Below, piece by piece: positions 1 through 9,523 of a stretch of 21,117 bases of DNA; the stretch's first letter is position 1; each line of letters begins with the position of its first letter. Under the pieces are notes generated by a model. It had not been told where the DNA came from. It saw nothing but the letters and a program-made list of their open reading frames with translations, and did not search any database. Source of the DNA: Gemmatimonadota bacterium (GTDB lineage Bacteria; Gemmatimonadota; Gemmatimonadetes; Gemmatimonadales; GWC2-71-9); NCBI GenBank assembly GCA_024640185.1, contig JAHEFN010000004.1:1-21117 (forward strand), given 5' to 3'. The translations under genes and the position numbers were made by a program.

Positions 1-1492
<1,492 letters not shown>

Positions 1493-1496
<4 letters not shown>

Positions 1497-2956
1497 CTGC
1501 TGCAGCTCACCACGATCTCCCGGGCCCATGCGGGTGGACCGGCCGCGAAACGCTCAAATGCCGGATGCTCTCTGAAGGGGTCATCGAGGAGCGCCCGTAC
1601 CGCATCCACCGCCGCGAAGTTCCTCGTCTCGGCGTTCCCGATCGCGTCCTGGGCCACCCAATTGCGCAGGACGTACTTGGGATTCGACCCGAGCATGGCG
1701 GCGTGGCGCTGGGCGGCCGGACGGGGCTCGTTGGCGAGCCGGGCAGCATAGCGGGCGAGCCAGGCATCGAGTCGACCACCGTCGGGGATGGCCGCGATCA
1801 GCGCCTCCCGTGAGGCCGCCAGGTCGGCGTCCCACCTCGAGAGCGCCCGGAAACTGCGATGATAGTCGGCGCCGGTTGCCTGCATCAGGTCGAGGAAGTC
1901 GCTGATCAGGTCGGCATCGGTGCCGTCCACCGTGATCAGGCCCAACTTGTCACGCATCCGACGGATCACCTCGGCTTCGTAGGTCGGGTGATAGCGCTCC
2001 AGCGCGGCCACGGCCGCGGGCTCGCTCACCAGGGGATAGAGTGCCTCGCCGAGCCGGGAACAGTTCCACAGCCCGACCATCGGCTGCTGGTCGAAGGCGT
2101 AGCGACCCTGCCAATCGGAGTGATTGCAGACCAGCCCAGGTTGGTAGTGGTCCATCCATCCGAATGGTCCGTAGTCGATCGTCTCGCCGATGATCGAGAA
2201 GTTGTCGGTGTTCATCACGCCGTGGGCGAATCCCACCGCGATCCAGGCCGCCATCAGCCGGGCGGTGCGTGCGACAACCTCGGCGTACCAGGCCCCATGG
2301 CGTTCATCGACGGGGAGGGCCAGCAGGGCCGGGAAGAACCGCTCGATCACCGTGTCGGCGAGTTGCCGGACCGCCTCCCGTTCGCCCAGCGACGCCAGCC
2401 ATTGGAAGGTCCCGAACCGGATGAAGGTCGGCGAGACGCGGGTCAGGATCGCGGCCGTCTCGGTCCGCTCTCGGTAGACCGGGAGGTCGCTGCCGGTGAT
2501 CGCCAACGCTCCGGTGGTCGGAATCCCGAGGCCCGCCATCGCCGCCGAGGCGAGGTACTCTCGGATGGTCGACCGGAGGACCGCGCGCCCGTCGCCCATC
2601 CGGGACCATCGGGTCATCCCGCTGCCCTTCAGCTGAATCTCGCGCAGGACATGATCGCGCCCCGGCAGGGCGCCGATGGTGATCGCCCGGCCATCGCCGA
2701 GTTCCGGCACCCAGGTGCCGAACTGATGGCCGGCATAGCCGGCAGCGTGGGGCGCGACTCCCGGTGGGAGGAGATTCCCCGACAGGGTGGCCACCAGGTC
2801 GCCCGGGTCCACCCCGAGGCCGAGGTCGGCTGCCATCAATGGATTCCAGGCGACCAGGTAGGGGTCGGGGACCGGGGTCGGTCGGCGGCGGTCCAGGAAT
2901 CGGGCCGGAAGGTCGGCAGCGGCTGCCGACCAGCCGGGGAGGGCGGGGGAGGTCAT
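1493..2956 (-). CDS. selO: Protein adenylyltransferase SelO (YdiU/UPF0061 family)
   Basis: Pseudokinase-fold enzyme that transfers AMP from ATP to Ser/Thr/Tyr of target proteins; E. coli SelO acts in redox stress. Numbering here counts from a possible TTG at 2960-2962 (489 aa); I prefer the ATG at 2954-2956 (487 aa). Family motifs: GHQFGTWVPELGDGR (78-92), QLKGSG with the ATP-contacting Lys112, RSTIREY with the paired Glu135, HGVMNTDNFSI (247-257) and DYGPFG with Asp263 as metal ligand. Cys279 (in LVCNHSD) and the third-last residue Cys487 (ending SCSS) match the disulfide pair reported in E. coli SelO; animals carry selenocysteine at that C-terminal site. Ala140 sits where I recall the family usually having Glu (SEAM). 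Neither start has a clear Shine-Dalgarno, so the message may be leaderless. Length matches the family (about 480). Confidence 0.93.
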
Positions 2957-2962
2957 CCCCAA

Positions 2963-2992
2963 AGTCTAGTGAGACGGCGTTTCAGAGGTGAA
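2963..2992 (-). promoter_or_regulatory. Candidate selO promoter
   Basis: Read on the minus strand, TTCACC (2992-2987) is followed after 18 bases by TAGACT (2968-2963), each matching four of six positions of the sigma-70 consensus. The predicted transcript would begin almost at the ATG at 2956, consistent with the missing Shine-Dalgarno. Prediction by eye only. Confidence 0.3.
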
Positions 2993-2995
2993 ACG
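2978..2995. promoter_or_regulatory. Perfect 7-bp inverted repeat, candidate operator
   Basis: CGTTTCA and TGAAACG flank a four-base spacer (GAGG), an 18-base perfect dyad. A third copy of the half site, TGAAAC, lies at 3004-3009, in direct orientation 15 bases after the one at 2989-2994, and overlaps the proposed -35 of the plus-strand gene. The dyad also covers the -35 proposed for selO. Position between divergent genes fits a repressor or activator site; the binding protein is unknown. It lacks a following T-run, so it is not a typical terminator. Confidence 0.45.
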
Positions 2996-3002
2996 TTGCG
3001 AC

Positions 3003-3030
3003 TTGAAACTTGGGCCATTCCTGCTACGTT
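3003..3030 (+). promoter_or_regulatory. Candidate sigma-70 promoter for the gene at 3086
   Basis: TTGAAA (3003-3008) and TACGTT (3025-3030) are separated by 16 bases, with TG at 3022-3023 giving an extended -10 (TGC TACGTT). It would start transcription near 3037, leaving a leader of about 50 bases. Read by eye from the sequence; the spacing and the extended -10 raise it above chance in such GC-rich DNA. Confidence 0.45.
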
Positions 3031-3085
3031 GTGATCAACAGGCCCGGAGCACCTGCGTCCGGGACCGACTCACTGGGGGGACGGC

Positions 3086-3838
3086 ATGACCAAGGGCTAC
3101 TGGTTCAAGATCATTCTGGGTGCACTCGCGATCTTCGTCTTGGGGATGGTGGTCGTGGAGGGCATCTCCGAGGGCAAGCACAAGATCGAGCAGGTGGTGG
3201 CCAGCAACGCCTCGATCAACCTGCCCCTCCTCTCGAAGCCGTTCATGCTCGAAGGGCGTGACCTCGGGGCGATGAAGTCGCTGCGGATCGACCGGTCCGC
3301 GCCCAAGGCGATCTCGGGGATCCACCTCTCGATCGACCTCGAGAACGCCACGGCACTCGAGGCCCTCGCCACCTGCGATCTGTCGTTGGACAGTTTCCAG
3401 GATGTGGACTTCGCTTCGGCCGGTTTCGTCTGTGTGTCGCCGCTCGACATGGTGGACCAGGAGATGATCCCCTTCGGGACGATCACCTTCCAGCCCTCGG
3501 GGCAGGTCCACCAGCTCAACATCCCCCGGTCGATCGTCGACGATCTGCGCCACGAGATGTCCGACGCCTCGGTCGAGGTGGGCGAGGCGATGGCCGAGGT
3601 GCGGACCGCCGTGAGTGAGATCCGGAGCGAACTCGATGGCAACGCCATCCAGGTGAAGGTCAATGGGAAGAACGTGATCGACATGGCGGGCGCCGGGAAG
3701 GACGGCCACATGATCATCCGCGATCCCGCGACCGGCAAGACCATCGTCGAGATCAAGGGCGGCCCTGATGGTGGGGTTCTCAAGATCGATGCCGGCGAGG
3801 CCACCACCGCCACCAGTGCGGCGGCAGATAGCCGCTGA
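3086..3838 (+). CDS. Unrecognised single-span membrane-anchored protein
   Basis: I do not recognise a family for this 250-residue protein. The start is ATG with GGGGGGA at 3075-3081, four bases upstream. Residues about 7-25 form one hydrophobic helix preceded by lysines, giving an N-in, C-out anchor; no lipobox or clear cleavage site is seen. The body (40-150) is beta-like and has two cysteines (Cys97, Cys116) that could form an extracytoplasmic disulfide. Residues 157-185 are an amphipathic, probably coiled-coil helix rich in Glu and Val. Residues 186-236 look like a run of short beta-hairpins with Gly/Asn/Asp turns (VNGKN, GAGKDGH, DPATGKT, GGPDGG). The tail is Ala/Thr rich. It has its own candidate promoter and is followed by a strong hairpin, so it may be a single-gene unit. 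Codon use resembles the neighbours. Confidence 0.85.
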   Translation: MTKGYWFKIILGALAIFVLGMVVVEGISEGKHKIEQVVASNASINLPLLSKPFMLEGRDLGAMKSLRIDRSAPKAISGIHLSIDLENATALEALATCDLSLDSFQDVDFASAGFVCVSPLDMVDQEMIPFGTITFQPSGQVHQLNIPRSIVDDLRHEMSDASVEVGEAMAEVRTAVSEIRSELDGNAIQVKVNGKNVIDMAGAGKDGHMIIRDPATGKTIVEIKGGPDGGVLKIDAGEATTATSAAADSR

Positions 3839-3866
3839 CCCTTTCGCCGCAGGTTCTCCGTGTTAT

Positions 3867-3900
3867 CGTCGGGGCTCACTCTTTCCAGTGGGCCCCGACG
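3867..3900 (+). other. Strong 14-bp RNA hairpin between genes, at the peptidase start
   Basis: Bases 3867-3880 pair with 3887-3900: 14 consecutive pairs with a single G-T wobble (3876 with 3891) and a six-base loop CTTTCC. The 3' arm ends on the first base of the GTG chosen as start for the M24 peptidase and contains an alternative GTG at 3888. There is no T-run after it, so it is not a standard intrinsic terminator. It could stop or protect the 3' end of the upstream message, or mask the start of the peptidase. The pairing is seen directly; the role is inferred. Confidence 0.6.
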
Positions 3901-5270
3901 TGTATCGACTCCGATCGTTGCTGTGTGGCAGCCTCCTCCTGGCGCTGTCGGCCGCCCCCGCCATGGGGCAGCAGGCGGCTCGTCCCTTCGGCCCCCTGCG
4001 TGCCCAGGCCCAACTCCAGCAGGCTTGGCTCCGGCTGCGGCTCGAGCGGTACCTGCCGATGATCCTGCGCGAGCACGACGTCGACTGTTGGGTCGTGCCG
4101 ATGCGGGAGTACAACGAGGACCCCGTCTTCCGCGCCATCGTCGCCCCGACCACCTTCGCGGCTCGTCGCCGCACCATCTACCTGTTCTGCGATCGGGGTG
4201 AGGCGGGCATCGAGCGACTCGCCCTCGGTGGCACGGACCAGGGTGGCCTGTACACCGCGATCCGGTCGTCCCGGCCGGTCGGCGAGGTCGGGGCCCCTGG
4301 CCGGCAGGCAGAGCTCTGGGGTGATGAACAGTGGCACCTGCTTCGGGAGGTGCTCGAGGAGCGGATGCCGCGCCGCATCGCGATCAACCGATCGCGGACC
4401 TTCGCGTTTGCCGATGGGCTGACCGCCGCAGAGGCCGAGGCGATGCGCGAGGGGATCGGTGCCGAGCTTGCCTCCCGTCTGGTGGAGGTCGAGGCCTTGG
4501 CGATCGACATCCTCTCGCTGCGCCTCCCCGAGGAAGAGGGGATCTACCGCCAGATGCAGCAACTGGTCTGGGACCTGACCCAACGCATGTTCTCCGCCGA
4601 GGTCATCACGCCCGGCGTGACCCGAACCAGCGACGTGGTCTGGTGGTGGCGCCAGCAGGTCAACGACCTCGGTCTGACCACCTGGTTCCAGCCCTCGATC
4701 ACGGTGCAGCGCCGGGGCACCACGGCCGAAGCGCTCGGTGAGGATCCGGTGATCCTCCCCGGCGACCTGCTCCACTGTGACGTGGGGATCATCGCTCTCG
4801 GTCTCCATACCGACACCCAACACAATGCCTACGTCCTCCGTCCCGGCGAGACGACGGCACCCGCTGGCCTGGTGGAGGCGCTTCGCCGGAGCAACCGACT
4901 GCAGGACCTGCTCTTCGAGGAGATGCGGCCGGGCCGACTCGGCAACGAGGTCCTCGCGGCTGTCCGGGGGCGGATGCAGGCCGAGGGGCTCGACGGGACC
5001 GTCTATACCCATCCCATCGGCCTTCATGGTCACGGCGCCGGTCCCCTGATCGGTCGCTGGGATGCCCAGGAGGGCGTGCCGGGGCGGGGCGACTACCCGG
5101 TGCGGTCGCAGACCTGGCACTCGAGCGAGCTGCAGGTCACCACGGCCATCCCGGAGTGGGGTGATCAACGGGTGCGCATGGCCCAGGAAGAGGACTTCCA
5201 GGTAGGGAGTGATGGCAAGCCACGCTGGTTCTTCCAGCGGCAGAGCCGACTCTTCCTGGTCAGCCGGTAG
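3900..5270 (+). CDS. Secreted M24-family metallopeptidase (Xaa-Pro aminopeptidase-like)
   Basis: Pita-bread-fold metallopeptidase, probably exported. From GTG at 3900 the protein has 456 residues and opens with a classic signal peptide: basic YRLR, a hydrophobic core (SLLCGSLLLALSAAPA) and cleavage near AMG/QQ at about 23. In-frame alternatives are GTG 3888, inside the hairpin, and ATG 3963, which would lose the signal. Residues 30-200 are the creatinase-like N-terminal domain and about 210-440 the catalytic domain. Candidate dinuclear metal ligands are Asp294 (HCDVG), Asp305 (HTDTQ), His378 (GHGAG), Glu410 (HSSELQV) and Glu431 (RMAQEED); the 11-residue Asp-Asp spacing is that of aminopeptidase P. 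HPIGLHGHGAGP and GVPGRGDYP mark a bacterial M24 branch often annotated only by family. No good Shine-Dalgarno is seen. The ABC-F gene starts six bases after the stop. Confidence 0.88.
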   Translation: MYRLRSLLCGSLLLALSAAPAMGQQAARPFGPLRAQAQLQQAWLRLRLERYLPMILREHDVDCWVVPMREYNEDPVFRAIVAPTTFAARRRTIYLFCDRGEAGIERLALGGTDQGGLYTAIRSSRPVGEVGAPGRQAELWGDEQWHLLREVLEERMPRRIAINRSRTFAFADGLTAAEAEAMREGIGAELASRLVEVEALAIDILSLRLPEEEGIYRQMQQLVWDLTQRMFSAEVITPGVTRTSDVVWWWRQQVNDLGLTTWFQPSITVQRRGTTAEALGEDPVILPGDLLHCDVGIIALGLHTDTQHNAYVLRPGETTAPAGLVEALRRSNRLQDLLFEEMRPGRLGNEVLAAVRGRMQAEGLDGTVYTHPIGLHGHGAGPLIGRWDAQEGVPGRGDYPVRSQTWHSSELQVTTAIPEWGDQRVRMAQEEDFQVGSDGKPRWFFQRQSRLFLVSR

Positions 5271-5276
5271 CCGCCA

Positions 5277-7196
5277 ATGACCCTCGTCTCCCTCTCCGAC
5301 GTGGCGGTGCATTTCGGCGGCGTTCCGCTGTTCGAACATGTCTCCTTCACGGTCCAGCCAGGCGAGCGGTGGGGTGTGGTCGGCCGCAACGGCAGTGGCA
5401 AGACCACCTTGATGGACCTGGTCCGTGGCGTGCGTCGACCCGATGTCGGGGCGGTCTCACGCGCCGGGTCGATGCGAATCGCGGTGATGACACAGGATCG
5501 CGACTTCGACGGTGTGGACACCGTCTGGGCGGCGGCAGCTCGCGGGTTCGGTGAGCTCTTCGCCCTCGAGGCATCACTCGAACAACAGATGGCGGAGATG
5601 GGGGTCGCCGGCGATGCGGTGAGCCCGGCGATGCTTGATCGCTATGCCCACGATCAGGAACGATTCGAACGGGAGGGTGGCTACGCCGCCCACGCCCGGG
5701 TCGACGCCGTGCTCAGCGGTCTCGGCTTCGATCCGACGGCCGCGCACGACCAGCGCATCGCGACGCTCTCGGGCGGGGAGCGGGGCCGGCTCGCCCTTGC
5801 CGAGCAGTTGGCGGCGCCGGCCGATCTCCTGATCCTCGACGAGCCGACCAACCACCTCGACTTGGCGACCGCGAGTTGGCTCGAGGGGTACCTTCGCGAC
5901 CTCAATGAGGCGGTGTTGCTGATCTCACACGACCGGGCCTTCCTTGCCGCCGTGGCCGACCACATGCTGCACGTGGAGGGCGGGACGGCGGTGCCGTACA
6001 CCGGCGGCTGGGCCGAGTTTGTCCACCAGCGCACCGAGCGGCGGATGGCCCAGGAGCGGGCCGTGCGGAAGCAGGCGACCAAGCTCGCCGCCGAGGAGGA
6101 CTACATCCGGCGCAACAAGGCCGGTCAGAACGCGAATCAGGCCCGCGGGCGGAGTCGGCGCTTGGCGCGGGTCGAGCGGCTCTCTCCCCCGCCGGGGGCC
6201 GAAGGGGTGATGGCCGTCGTCTTCGAGCCATCGAGTCGCGGCGGCGATCAGGTGCTGGTCACCGATCGACTGACCGTCGCGATGGAGGGTCGCCAGCTGA
6301 TCGCCCCCTGGAGCGGCCTCCTGCGCCGTGGCGAGATCGTCGGTCTCATCGGGGCCAACGGAGCGGGGAAGACCACGTTCCTCAAGACCGTCCTCGGTGA
6401 GCGGCCACCGTCCGGTGGGGAGGTGCGCCTGATGCCGGCGGTCGAGGTTGCCCACTACCGACAGGATCTGGGCGATGTCGATCCTGACGCCACGCTGTAT
6501 GGCTTGATTGCCGACCGTCGCCCGATGTGGACCCGAGGGCAGGTGCAGGGGCACCTGGGCCGGTTCGGATTCAGCGGTGACGAGGTGTTGCGTCGTGCCG
6601 GGACGCTTTCCGGCGGGGAGCGGGCGAGGGTTGCCCTGGCGCTGATGATGTTGGCGCGCGCCAACCTGCTCGTCTTTGATGAACCCACCAACCACCTCGA
6701 TGTCGAGTCGATCGAGGCCCTTGAGGATGCCCTCGAGGCCTTCGACGGGACGGTGCTCCTGGTTTCCCATGACCGAGCGCTGCTGACCGCGCTGACCACC
6801 AGGATCTGGGCGCTTGAGGACGGGCGGTTGGTCGACTTTCCCGGCAACTACCTCGAGTACGCTGCCGACAAGGTCGACCGAGAGGGACGACGCGACGCCC
6901 TCGCCCGAGAGGCGATGACCCCGACCGGCGATCCACGCACGGCGACCAAGGCCGCCGCCGCCGCGCGGCGGCGGCTCGAACGCTCCATCGGGGGGCTGGA
7001 ACGGCGGGTCACCGAACTTGAGGCCGTCTTGGCGAAGTCTGAGGCGCGTCTGGCCGACCCAGCCCTCTATGCCGAGAGCGATGGTGCCGCCGATGCAGCC
7101 CGGTTGGTGGCCGATCGTGACCAGACTCGGGCGGCACTGCAGGAGGCGATGGCCGAGTGGACGGCAGCGGCCTCGGCACTCGAATCCCGACTCTGA
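5277..7196 (+). CDS. ABC-F family ATPase (Uup-like, ribosome-associated)
   Basis: Soluble twin-ATPase protein with no membrane domain, 639 residues; ABC-F proteins act on the ribosome, for example on stalled complexes. First cassette: Walker A GRNGSGKT (37-44), signature LSGGERGR (164-171), Walker B LLILDEP (184-190), switch His218. Second cassette: GANGAGKT (359-366), LSGGERAR (444-451), LLVFDEP (464-470), His498. Between them is the charged interdomain linker (about 250-305, RRNKAGQNANQARGRSRR) that reaches the peptidyl-transferase region in this family. Residues about 556-639 form a C-terminal coiled coil as in Uup. Both ATPase sites look intact. The ATG is six bases after the peptidase stop and has no clear Shine-Dalgarno, so it may be translated by reinitiation. 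Whether it is Uup, YheS/YdiF type or a resistance-type ABC-F cannot be settled by eye. Confidence 0.93.
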   Translation: MTLVSLSDVAVHFGGVPLFEHVSFTVQPGERWGVVGRNGSGKTTLMDLVRGVRRPDVGAVSRAGSMRIAVMTQDRDFDGVDTVWAAAARGFGELFALEASLEQQMAEMGVAGDAVSPAMLDRYAHDQERFEREGGYAAHARVDAVLSGLGFDPTAAHDQRIATLSGGERGRLALAEQLAAPADLLILDEPTNHLDLATASWLEGYLRDLNEAVLLISHDRAFLAAVADHMLHVEGGTAVPYTGGWAEFVHQRTERRMAQERAVRKQATKLAAEEDYIRRNKAGQNANQARGRSRRLARVERLSPPPGAEGVMAVVFEPSSRGGDQVLVTDRLTVAMEGRQLIAPWSGLLRRGEIVGLIGANGAGKTTFLKTVLGERPPSGGEVRLMPAVEVAHYRQDLGDVDPDATLYGLIADRRPMWTRGQVQGHLGRFGFSGDEVLRRAGTLSGGERARVALALMMLARANLLVFDEPTNHLDVESIEALEDALEAFDGTVLLVSHDRALLTALTTRIWALEDGRLVDFPGNYLEYAADKVDREGRRDALAREAMTPTGDPRTATKAAAAARRRLERSIGGLERRVTELEAVLAKSEARLADPALYAESDGAADAARLVADRDQTRAALQEAMAEWTAAASALESRL

Positions 7197-7224
7197 CCAT
7201 CGGAAATGTGCCGATCTGATTGGG

Positions 7225-7253
7225 TTTCCCGCGGATTCGTTGCTGACTAGGTT
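7225..7253 (+). promoter_or_regulatory. Weak candidate promoter for the cbb3 operon
   Basis: TTTCCC (7225-7230) and TAGGTT (7248-7253) lie 17 bases apart in the 101-base gap before ccoNO, each matching only three of six consensus bases. The eight-gene operon needs a promoter in or before this gap. I looked for an FNR-type TTGAT-N4-ATCAA box and saw none. A short ATCGG/CCGAT stem with a seven-base loop (7199-7215) follows the ABC-F stop but is too weak to call a terminator. Confidence 0.2.
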
Positions 7254-7297
7254 GGTGGATTGTTCGCAGGTTCTCACCCGAATCGAGGGGTAGTGGA

Positions 7298-9523
7298 ATG
7301 GCCGATTCCGCCAGCACCGGGACCGTTCAGGACGGCACTGGTGTCATCATGGAGGAGTTTTCCTACGATGATGCCATTGTCCGGAAGTTCCTCTTCGCCA
7401 CCGTGATCTGGGGAACCGTCGGCATGCTGGTGGGGCTGTTGATCGCCCTCCAGATGGCCGACCCCCGCTTCAACCTCGGGTTGTCGTTCACCTCGTTTGG
7501 CCGCTTGCGGCCGCTCCATACCAACGCGGTGATCTTCGCCTTCGCCGGCAACGCCTTCTTCTGTGGGGCCTACTACTCCACGCAACGGCTGCTGAAGGCC
7601 CGGATGTTCTCCGATGCCCTGTCGAAATTCCACTTCTGGGGATGGCAGGCGATCATCGTCGCTGCGGCAGTGACCCTGCCGCTCGGCCTCACCCAGGCCA
7701 AGGAATACGCCGAGCTCGAGTGGCCGATCGACCTGGCGATCGCGGTCGTCTGGGTGGCCTTCGCCATCAACTTCATCGGCACGATGATCCGCCGACGGGA
7801 GCGCCACCTCTACGTCGCCATCTGGTTCTACATCGCCAGCATCGTGACGGTCGCGGTGCTGCACATCTTCAACAACCTCTCCGTCCCGGCCGGCGCCTTC
7901 AAGAGCTATTCCCTCTATGCCGGCGTGCAGGACGCCTTCATGCAGTGGTGGTACGGTCACAACGCGGTCGCCTTCTTCCTGACGACGCCGTTCCTGGGCC
8001 TGATGTACTACTTCATGCCCAAGGCCGCGGGGGGACCGGTCTTCTCATACCGGCTCTCGATCCTCCATTTCTGGTCCCTGGTCTTCCTCTACATCTGGGC
8101 CGGTCCACACCACCTCCATTACACCGCACTCCCGGAATGGGCCTCGACCGTCGGGATGCTCTTCTCGGTGATGCTCTGGGCCCCGAGTTGGGGCGGCATG
8201 ATCAATGGCCTGCTCACCCTCAGGGGCGCCTGGCAGAAGGTCGTCGACGACCCGATCCTCAAGTTCTTCGTGGTGGGGATCACGGCGTACGGGATGTCGA
8301 CCTTCGAGGGACCGATGCTCTCGATCAAGAGCGTCAACGCCCTGGCGCACTACACCGACTGGATCATCGCCCACGTCCACACCGGGGCCCTCGGGTGGAA
8401 CGGCTTCATGACCTTCGGGATGATCTACTGGCTGCTGCCGCGGATCTTCCAGACCAAGCTCTTCAGCAAGAAGCTGGCAGAACTGCACTTCTGGATCGGG
8501 ACCTTCGGCATCATCCTCTATGTGGTGGCGATCTACAGCGCCGGCGTGACCCAGGGCCTGATGTGGCGGGCGTTCGATGCCACCGGTCGCCTGACCTATC
8601 CCGACTTCGTCGAGACGGTCACCCGGCTGATTCCGATGTACTGGACGCGAGTGGCTGGTGGCAGCCTCTTCATCGTCGGCATGCTCCTCTTCAGCTACAA
8701 CATCCTGCGCACCTGGCAGAGCCGCCCGGCGCGGTACGACGTGCCCGTCGTCAAGGCGCCTCGCCTCACGCCGGTGCACCGCGAGGACGGCCCCAAGGCG
8801 GCCCCGATCGCCGGACTGCTCCCCGCCGCGGTGCACCGCAGCTGGGAGCGGAAGCCGATCCTGTTCACCGTGCTGACCGCCCTGACGGTGATCGTCGCCT
8901 CGCTGTTCGAGATCATTCCGACCTTCCTGATCAAGTCGAACGTGCCGACCATTGCCTCGGTGACCCCGTACACGCCGCTCGAGCTGTATGGTCGCGACAT
9001 CTACATCCGCGAGGGGTGCGTCAACTGTCACTCACAGATGATCCGGCCGCTTCGCTACGAGACCGAGCGCTATGGCGAGTACAGCAAGCCGGGCGAGTCG
9101 GTCTACGAGCATCCCTTCCTCTGGGGCTCGCGGCGGATCGGACCCGACCTGGCCCGCGAGGGTGGCAAGTATCCCAACCTCTGGCACGTGCGGCACTTCG
9201 CGAACCCGCAGGAGATCGCGGCCAACTCGATCATGCCGTCCTATCCGCAGTTCGCCACCACGCCGATTCCCTGGGCGGTGATCCCGAAGCGTGTCGATGC
9301 GATGGCCATGCTCGGCGTCCCCTACGGCGAGGCGATCAACAACGCCGAGGCGATGGCACGCACGCAGGCCGCGGCGATCGCGGCGGATATCGAGGCCTCC
9401 GGCGGTCCCGCCGGCCTCGAGGATCGGGAGATCGTGGCGATCATCGCCTACATGCAGCGACTTGGCCGTGACATCTCCGCTCCGACGGCCGTGGCGTTGG
9501 TCGGCGACGGGGAGCAGCCATGA
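7298..9523 (+). CDS. ccoNO: Fused cbb3 cytochrome c oxidase subunits I and II (CcoN-CcoO)
   Basis: Catalytic core of the proton-pumping cbb3 terminal oxidase, 741 residues, inner membrane. Residues about 28-470 are CcoN with twelve expected TM helices. Low-spin haem b ligands are His74 and His361, haem b3 His359, CuB His221, His271 and His272, the cross-linked Tyr is Tyr265, and Glu337 and His351 are also kept. All lie at a constant +14 from the Pseudomonas stutzeri numbering as I recall it. A linker (about 471-515) leads to a new TM helix (521-540) and the CcoO domain with haem c site CVNCH (574-578), the QMIRPLR and RRIGPDLAREGGKYP motifs, and axial Met646 in SIMPSYP. No stop or frameshift separates the two parts. 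GAGGGG lies about eight bases before the ATG. Fused CcoNO is known in Bacteroidetes and some other phyla. Confidence 0.97.
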   Translation: MADSASTGTVQDGTGVIMEEFSYDDAIVRKFLFATVIWGTVGMLVGLLIALQMADPRFNLGLSFTSFGRLRPLHTNAVIFAFAGNAFFCGAYYSTQRLLKARMFSDALSKFHFWGWQAIIVAAAVTLPLGLTQAKEYAELEWPIDLAIAVVWVAFAINFIGTMIRRRERHLYVAIWFYIASIVTVAVLHIFNNLSVPAGAFKSYSLYAGVQDAFMQWWYGHNAVAFFLTTPFLGLMYYFMPKAAGGPVFSYRLSILHFWSLVFLYIWAGPHHLHYTALPEWASTVGMLFSVMLWAPSWGGMINGLLTLRGAWQKVVDDPILKFFVVGITAYGMSTFEGPMLSIKSVNALAHYTDWIIAHVHTGALGWNGFMTFGMIYWLLPRIFQTKLFSKKLAELHFWIGTFGIILYVVAIYSAGVTQGLMWRAFDATGRLTYPDFVETVTRLIPMYWTRVAGGSLFIVGMLLFSYNILRTWQSRPARYDVPVVKAPRLTPVHREDGPKAAPIAGLLPAAVHRSWERKPILFTVLTALTVIVASLFEIIPTFLIKSNVPTIASVTPYTPLELYGRDIYIREGCVNCHSQMIRPLRYETERYGEYSKPGESVYEHPFLWGSRRIGPDLAREGGKYPNLWHVRHFANPQEIAANSIMPSYPQFATTPIPWAVIPKRVDAMAMLGVPYGEAINNAEAMARTQAAAIAADIEASGGPAGLEDREIVAIIAYMQRLGRDISAPTAVALVGDGEQP

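Noticed and set aside
1859..3034. A 391-codon plus-strand open frame opposite selO
   Set aside because: Composition-driven shadow with no motif, covering both the selO coding region and its promoter.
3028..3039. GTTG-TGAT-CAAC as a possible CRP/FNR-like site
   Set aside because: Arms are only four bases and match neither TGTGA-N6-TCACA nor TTGAT-N4-ATCAA.
3768..3899. Longer reading of the M24 peptidase beginning inside the upstream gene
   Set aside because: It would bury the signal peptide in the middle of an extension and overlap the end of the preceding gene.
7199..7215. ATCGG/CCGAT stem after the ABC-F gene as a terminator
   Set aside because: Five pairs, a seven-base loop and no T-run; too weak to support.
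7642..9471. A 609-codon plus-strand frame overlapping ccoNO
   Set aside because: Arg/Pro/His-rich out-of-frame reading; the other frame holds all haem and copper ligands.
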